From Enterobacteriaceae endosymbiont of Donacia simplex (GTDB lineage Bacteria; Pseudomonadota; Gammaproteobacteria; Enterobacterales; Enterobacteriaceae), in contig NZ_CP046192.1 in NCBI RefSeq assembly GCF_012568645.1, forward strand, positions 63,981-127,980: 64,000 nt of DNA, in the 5' to 3' direction. The notes below the pieces were generated by a model. The model saw only the letters and a list, made by a program, of their open reading frames with translations, was not told the origin of the DNA and searched no databases. The position numbers were made by a program, and so were the translations under genes. Positions 58,811-64,000 of this stretch are shown here, piece after piece (position 1 is the stretch's first letter; every line of letters begins with the position of its first letter).

Positions 58811-60823
58811 TTAATTATATGATTTTAAAAGTTTTTTTATTTTTAAAATAATATTTTCAACAGTAAATCCAAATTTTGTAAATAATTTATTTGCAGAAGC
58901 CGAATAACCAAAAGTATTAATACCAATTACACTACCATTTAATCCTACATATTTATACCAAAAATCTTTTGACCCAGCTTCAATAGCTACTTTACATTTA
59001 ATATTTTTAGGTAATATATAATTTTTATATTCTTTTTTTTGTTTATCAAAAGTATCAGTAGATGGCATTGATATTACTCTAATTTTATATTTTAACAAAG
59101 ATAGTTTTCTATATACTTCAACAGCTAAAGATACTTCCGAACCTGTAGCTATTAATATAATTTGAGGATTTTTATCAAAACAATCTTTTAAAATATATGC
59201 TCCATATGATATAAAGGGTATTATTTTTTTATTTCTTTTTTGTGTAGGTAAACTTTGTCTAGATAAAATTAATATAGTTGGTTTATGTATATTTTCAATA
59301 CTAATTTTCCATGATATAGCTGTTTCTATTTGATCACATGGCCGCCAAATACTAATATTAGGAATTAATCTTAAACTAGATAGTTGTTCTATTGGTTGAT
59401 GTGTTGGTCCATCCTCTCCTAAACCTATAGAATCATGAGTAAAAATCATTATATGTCTTATTTTCATTAAAGCAGCCATTCGGATAGCACTACGACAATA
59501 ATCTGAAAAAACTAAAAAAGTAGCTGTATAAGGTATAAACCCATTATACAAAGAAATACCATTTGCTATTGCTAGCATACCAAATTCTCTTACTCCATAA
59601 TAAATGTAATTTCCATTAATAAATTTATTAATTGGTTTAGAATTTTTTAAAATAGTTAAATTACTACTAGACAAATCTGCTGAACCTCCTAATAATTCTG
59701 GTAATAATTTTGAATATTTTTGTAAAATATACTGAGACGATTGTCTTGTAGAAAAATTAGTATTAATACTATTATTTAATTTGTAAATAAAATTATTAAT
59801 TTTTTTATCCCAATCTGAAGGAAGTAGATTATTTATTCTTCTTTTAAATTCTTTAGCTAAAATAGGAAATTCATTACAATAATTTTTAAACATATTTTTC
59901 CATTTTAATTCTTTTATATTACCTATCTTTTTAGCATCCCATTTTTTATAAATAGACAAAGGAATTTCAAAAGGTTTATAAATCCAATTTAAATTTTTTC
60001 TTGTTAAGAAAACTTCTTTTTCTCCTAAAGGAGAACCATGTGAAATATTTTTTCCAGATTTATTAGGTGATCCAAAAGCAATAGTTGTATTACAAATTAA
60101 TAATGAAGGTTTATCATCTTTTAAAGATTTAACTTGATTAATAGCTTTTTCTATACTTTTAAAATTATGTCCATCTATATTAGATATAACGTTCCATCCA
60201 TAAGATTTAAATCTTTTTTTTGTATCATCATTAAACCATCCTTTAATATCTCCATCTATAGAAATACCATTATTATCATAAAAAACAATTAATTTTTTTA
60301 ATTTTAATGTTCCTGCTAAAGAACATACTTCATGAGAAACTCCCTCCATTAAACAACCATCACCTAAAAAAACATAAATATAGTGATCAATAATATTATA
60401 ATTTAACTTATTAAATTGTGCTGCTAATGTTTTTTCAGATATTGCCATACCAACAGCATTAGCTAATCCTTGTCCTAATGGACCAGTACTAGTTTCAATA
60501 TTAGGAGTACATCTAAATTCAGGATGTCCTGGTGTTTTAGAATATAATTTTCGAAAATTTTTTAAATCAGAAATTGTTAAATTATATCCAGTTAAATGTA
60601 ATAAACTATAAATTAACATTACACAATGTCCATTAGATAATATAAATCTATCACGATTAATCCAGGTAGGATTATTAGGATTATGATTTAAATAATTACG
60701 CCAAAGTACTTCAGCTATATCTGCCATACCCATCGGTGCACCGGGATGTCCTGATTTAGAATTTTCTATAGCATCTATACTTAAAAATCGAATAGCATTA
60801 GCAAGATCTCTTCTAGAAGGCAT
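58811..60823 (-). CDS. tktA: Transketolase
   Basis: Thiamine-diphosphate enzyme of the non-oxidative pentose phosphate route; supplies ribose 5-phosphate for Prs and hence for histidine. MPSRRDLANAIRFLSIDAI start, GHPGAPMGMADI, the ThDP motif GDGCLMEGVSHE, and GEDGPTHQPIEQL. Length 670 versus 663. The name tktA rather than tktB follows from its position next to pgk-fbaA and metK. Confidence 0.96.
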   Translation of the reverse strand: MPSRRDLANAIRFLSIDAIENSKSGHPGAPMGMADIAEVLWRNYLNHNPNNPTWINRDRFILSNGHCVMLIYSLLHLTGYNLTISDLKNFRKLYSKTPGHPEFRCTPNIETSTGPLGQGLANAVGMAISEKTLAAQFNKLNYNIIDHYIYVFLGDGCLMEGVSHEVCSLAGTLKLKKLIVFYDNNGISIDGDIKGWFNDDTKKRFKSYGWNVISNIDGHNFKSIEKAINQVKSLKDDKPSLLICNTTIAFGSPNKSGKNISHGSPLGEKEVFLTRKNLNWIYKPFEIPLSIYKKWDAKKIGNIKELKWKNMFKNYCNEFPILAKEFKRRINNLLPSDWDKKINNFIYKLNNSINTNFSTRQSSQYILQKYSKLLPELLGGSADLSSSNLTILKNSKPINKFINGNYIYYGVREFGMLAIANGISLYNGFIPYTATFLVFSDYCRSAIRMAALMKIRHIMIFTHDSIGLGEDGPTHQPIEQLSSLRLIPNISIWRPCDQIETAISWKISIENIHKPTILILSRQSLPTQKRNKKIIPFISYGAYILKDCFDKNPQIILIATGSEVSLAVEVYRKLSLLKYKIRVISMPSTDTFDKQKKEYKNYILPKNIKCKVAIEAGSKDFWYKYVGLNGSVIGINTFGYSASANKLFTKFGFTVENIILKIKKLLKSYN

Positions 60824-61038
60824 AATATAAATTACTCCTAAATTTTTAATAAAATATTTTTAAAAATATTCTTTATATAAAGAAATATATACGTAAAATG
60901 TTTTAAAATCTATTTTTTATAATTTTAAAAATTTTAGACATATAATTTATTTAAAATAATAACTTTATTTACATTTTATTTTATTTAAATATATACTAAT
61001 GTAATTAGAATTTTTTATAATTATAAAAGGTAATATTA

Positions 61039-62196
61039 ATGACGGAATATTTATTCACTTCAGAATCTGTATCAGAAGGACATCCTGATAAAGTAGCAGA
61101 TCAAATTTCCGATGCTATATTAGATGATATAATAAAACAAGATATTAATTCTCGTGTAGCATGCGAAACATATATTAAAAATAATATGGTATTAATTGGA
61201 GGAGAAATAACAACAAAAGCTACTCTAAATATAGAAAAAGTAACTAGAAAAACAATAAAAGAAATAGGATATACTAATCCAAATTTAGGATTTAATTATA
61301 ATACATGTACTATACTAAATATTATTAGTAAACAATCAGAAGATATTAACAAAGGAATAACATCTAACTTAGATATATATAATCAGGGAGCAGGAGATCA
61401 GGGTCTTGTATTTGGATATGCAACAAATGAAACAGATGTTTTTATGCCAGCACCTATTATATATGCACATAAATTAGTATATCAACAAGCATTAATTAGA
61501 AAAAAAAAAATTTTATCATGGTTAGAACCAGATGCTAAAAGTCAAATTACTTTTAAATATAAAAATAATAAAATTATTAATATAGATTCTGTAGTTTTGT
61601 CAACACAAATTTCAAAAGAAATTTCATTTAAAAAATTAAAAGAAGCTATTATGGAAGAAATTATTAAACCAGTTTTACCTAAAATATGGATAAATAAAAA
61701 AACAAAATTTTTTATTAATCCTTCAGGTCGTTTTATTATAGGAGGACCTATAGGTGATTGTGGTTTAACAGGAAGAAAAATTATTGTAGATACTTATGGT
61801 GGTATGGCAAGACATGGCGGGGGAGCGTTTTCTGGCAAAGATCCATCTAAAGTAGATAGATCCGCTGCTTATGCTGCTCGTTATATAGCAAAAAATATAG
61901 TAGCATCATCTTTAGCTTCACGTTGTGAAATACAAATTGCATATATTATTGGAATTTCTAATCCAATTTCAATAATGATAAATACATTTGGTACAGGAAA
62001 AGTATCTGATAAAAAAATAATTTCATTTATTCGTGAAATTTTTGATTTAAGACCTTTTAATTTAATTAAAATGTTAGATTTATTAAAACCAATATATAAA
62101 AAAACTGCATCTTATGGTCATTTTGGTAGAAATATTTTTTCATGGGAAAAAATAGATAAAATATATAAATTTAAAGATTTTTTTAAAATTAAATAA
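61039..62196 (+). CDS. metK: S-adenosylmethionine synthetase
   Basis: Makes SAM from Met and ATP, needed here by PrmC, LipA and RNA methylases. [20 protein letters not shown] start, [12 protein letters not shown], the P-loop-like [25 protein letters not shown], and GHFGR near the end. Length 385 versus 384. An AAAGGTAATATT site precedes the ATG. Divergent from tktA across 215 bases, where both promoters must lie. Confidence 0.97.
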   Translation: MTEYLFTSESVSEGHPDKVADQISDAILDDIIKQDINSRVACETYIKNNMVLIGGEITTKATLNIEKVTRKTIKEIGYTNPNLGFNYNTCTILNIISKQSEDINKGITSNLDIYNQGAGDQGLVFGYATNETDVFMPAPIIYAHKLVYQQALIRKKKILSWLEPDAKSQITFKYKNNKIINIDSVVLSTQISKEISFKKLKEAIMEEIIKPVLPKIWINKKTKFFINPSGRFIIGGPIGDCGLTGRKIIVDTYGGMARHGGGAFSGKDPSKVDRSAAYAARYIAKNIVASSLASRCEIQIAYIIGISNPISIMINTFGTGKVSDKKIISFIREIFDLRPFNLIKMLDLLKPIYKKTASYGHFGRNIFSWEKIDKIYKFKDFFKIK

Positions 62197-62215
62197 AAAA
62201 TTTTATAATTATAAA

Positions 62216-64000
62216 TTAAATTTTTTGAATACTAACAACTTTTTCGTTAAGTTTTGTTTTTATTATGATAACACCTTTAGTATTACGCCCAACAACACAA
62301 ATTTCAGATATATTAATACGTATTAATGTACCCATATTCGTAATTATAATAACTTGATCATTATCATTTACTTTTAAAGTATCTACTAATTTTCCATTTC
62401 TATTATTAATTTTCATAGATATAATTCCTTTTGTTGATCTAGATTTTGTAGGAAAAGCTTTATTATTAGTACATTTGCCATATCCATTTTCTGTTATAGT
62501 AAAAATATTTTTTTGAAATTTACTTTTTGTAGTTATTAATGAAACTATATAATCTTTTCTTGTTTTTGAAAAATTAATACCTTTTACACCTACTGTATTT
62601 CTTCCTATTGATTTAATTTGAGATTCATCAAATTTCACTACTTTACCTAATGAAGAAAATAACATAATTTTATCATTTTCCTTCGTAATAGCTACTGCTA
62701 TTAAAGTATCATTTTTTCTTAATTTTATCGCAATAATTCCATTTGCTCTAGGTTTATTAAATTTATTTAAATTTGTTTTTTTTACTTTTCCTTGTGCAGT
62801 AACCATAATCAAATTAGAATTATTTTTATAATTATTTATTATAAGAAACGTATTAATAATTTCATTATTTTTTAAAGGAATTAAATTTATAATAGGTCTT
62901 CCTTTTGCGTATCTATTAGCTTCAGGTATATTATATACTTTTAACCAATATAAATATCCTTTATTAGAAAAACATAAAATATTATCATGAGTATATGCTA
63001 TTAATATTTTAGATATAAAATCATTATCTTTTAATTTTACAGCTATTTTTCCTTTACCTCCTCTATGTTGTAAATTATATTCAGTAATTTTTTGATATTT
63101 TATATATCCTTGCTTAGAAAGAGTAATGACAACTTTTTCATGATTAATTAAATCTTCTTTTTGAATAGTCGACTGATTATTTAAAATAATTTCTGTTTTT
63201 CTTTTATCTCCAAATTCTTTTTTTATTAATATTAATTCATTATATATTACTTTCATTAAATATTCATAATTTTCAATAATTTTAGTTAAATTTGATATTT
63301 TATATATTAAATTTTCATATTCTATACATAATTTTTTATGTTCTAAATTTGTTAATTTATTTAATTTTAATTCTAAAATAGCTGTAATTTGTTTATAACT
63401 AAAATGATAATTATCATTAAATTTTATTAAATTAGAATTAGTTAAATAGATATTTAATGTTTTTTTTTCTTGTAAATTAAATATTTGAAATATATTTGGT
63501 ATTTTCCAAGATTGTAAATAAATTTGATTTTTCAAATTTTCTGATATTTTAGATGAACGTATAATTTTTATAATTTTTTTTATATTCAGTAATGCTACTA
63601 TTAATCCTTCTAAGATATGTGCTTTATTCTGTGCTTTACTTATTTCGTAATTTGTTCTTCTTATTACTATTTCACGTCTATGAGATATAAACGCTTTAAT
63701 AATTTTTTTTAAAGACATTAATGTAGGTTTACCTTTATATAAAGAAACCATTTTTATACTAAAAGTAGTTTGTAAAGGAGTTAATTTATATAAATTATTT
63801 AAAATTACATTAATGGATATATTTTTTTTTATCCTAATTAAAATTCTTATACCATCTTTATCAGATTCATCTCTTAAGGTTTTAATACCTTGAATTTTTT
63901 TTTCTTTTATTAAATTTGCTATTTTTTCTATTAATTTAGATTTATTTACTTGATAAGGAAGTTCATAAATTATAATTGTTTTGTATTTTTTTGTTTTATC
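62216..64000 (-). CDS. gyrA: DNA gyrase subunit A, 594 C-terminal residues (cut by window edge), acidic tail lost
   Basis: Breaks and rejoins DNA during negative supercoiling. The frame is open at the right edge (about 83 codons lie between 63752 and 64000) and continues through the coiled coil into the DNA-wrapping beta-pinwheel. Motifs: YELPYQVNKSKLIEKIA, TLRDESDKDGIRI, HRREIVIRRT, the GyrA box QHRGGKG (63050-63070), and KSRSTKGIISMK. The GyrA box rules out ParC. The protein stops at VVSIQKI; E. coli GyrA has about 36 further, mostly acidic residues. The catalytic Tyr is outside the window. Confidence 0.96.
   Translation of the reverse strand, partial: DKTKKYKTIIIYELPYQVNKSKLIEKIANLIKEKKIQGIKTLRDESDKDGIRILIRIKKNISINVILNNLYKLTPLQTTFSIKMVSLYKGKPTLMSLKKIIKAFISHRREIVIRRTNYEISKAQNKAHILEGLIVALLNIKKIIKIIRSSKISENLKNQIYLQSWKIPNIFQIFNLQEKKTLNIYLTNSNLIKFNDNYHFSYKQITAILELKLNKLTNLEHKKLCIEYENLIYKISNLTKIIENYEYLMKVIYNELILIKKEFGDKRKTEIILNNQSTIQKEDLINHEKVVITLSKQGYIKYQKITEYNLQHRGGKGKIAVKLKDNDFISKILIAYTHDNILCFSNKGYLYWLKVYNIPEANRYAKGRPIINLIPLKNNEIINTFLIINNYKNNSNLIMVTAQGKVKKTNLNKFNKPRANGIIAIKLRKNDTLIAVAITKENDKIMLFSSLGKVVKFDESQIKSIGRNTVGVKGINFSKTRKDYIVSLITTKSKFQKNIFTITENGYGKCTNNKAFPTKSRSTKGIISMKINNRNGKLVDTLKVNDNDQVIIITNMGTLIRINISEICVVGRNTKGVIIIKTKLNEKVVSIQKI

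Noticed and set aside
62216..64000. ParC instead of GyrA
   Set aside because: A canonical GyrA box (QHRGGKG) and full pinwheel blades are present, which ParC lacks.
1..64000. CRISPR arrays, insertion sequences, prophage or integrated elements
   Set aside because: No regularly spaced repeats, transposase or integrase motifs, attachment sites or abrupt composition shifts were seen.

Overview
The window looks like a stretch of chromosome from a strongly reduced, host-restricted gammaproteobacterium of the enterobacterial lineage, most likely an insect nutritional endosymbiont. The evidence is extreme A+T richness in coding and non-coding DNA, proteins that align almost end to end with Escherichia coli proteins but are saturated with Lys, Asn and Ile, no mobile elements, phage genes or paralogues, and enterobacterial gene order with single genes cut out cleanly. 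The exact genus cannot be fixed from the sequence alone.

Layout. 1-2469: 5' part of ackA (reverse), tRNA-Cys and tRNA-Leu, a 617-base gene-free stretch, truA. 2608-9936: dacA, lipB, lipA, cspE (reverse), fabI, pntA, pntB. 10024-21099: rne (reverse), then rluC-rpmF-fabD-fabG-acpP-fabF-tmk-holB-ptsG-hinT, the E. coli 24-25 min order without plsX, fabH, pabC, mltG and tatD. 21164-29081 (reverse): gapA, sppA, xthA, cls, ychF, pth, prs. 29302-39396: prfA, prmC, then thrS-infC-rpmI-rplT-pheS-pheT, ribE, tyrS. 39432-46865: tRNA-Val, mdtK, grxD, rnt, minCDE, tsaB, hslVU. 46923-54034 (reverse): a complete histidine operon, hisG-D-C-B-H-A-F-I. 54165-64000: rnhA, dnaQ, tRNA-Asp, mscS, fbaA, pgk, tktA, metK and the 3' two thirds of gyrA.

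Together the genes cover translation (two ribosomal-protein genes beyond infC, synthetases, release factor and its methylase), fatty-acid elongation, lipoate attachment, NADPH supply (PntAB, transketolase), glucose uptake and lower glycolysis, acetate metabolism, cell division placement, RNA turnover and histidine supply. Histidine and riboflavin synthesis are the parts most likely to serve a host (inference).

Most notable points: hisD and hisC are one continuous 803-codon frame, an apparent HisD-HisC fusion protein; fabD is split by a 13-A tract that one extra A would repair, while prfA, fabF and minE carry 13-14 A tracts in the productive frame; ThrRS has lost its whole N-terminal editing region and the PheRS beta editing pocket is eroded; infC keeps its ATT start codon; RNase E has a decayed scaffold but a recognisable C-terminal tail; GyrA lacks its acidic tail. 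I see no defence system, CRISPR array, prophage or novel gene cluster. Comparisons with E. coli proteins are from memory, not from a search.
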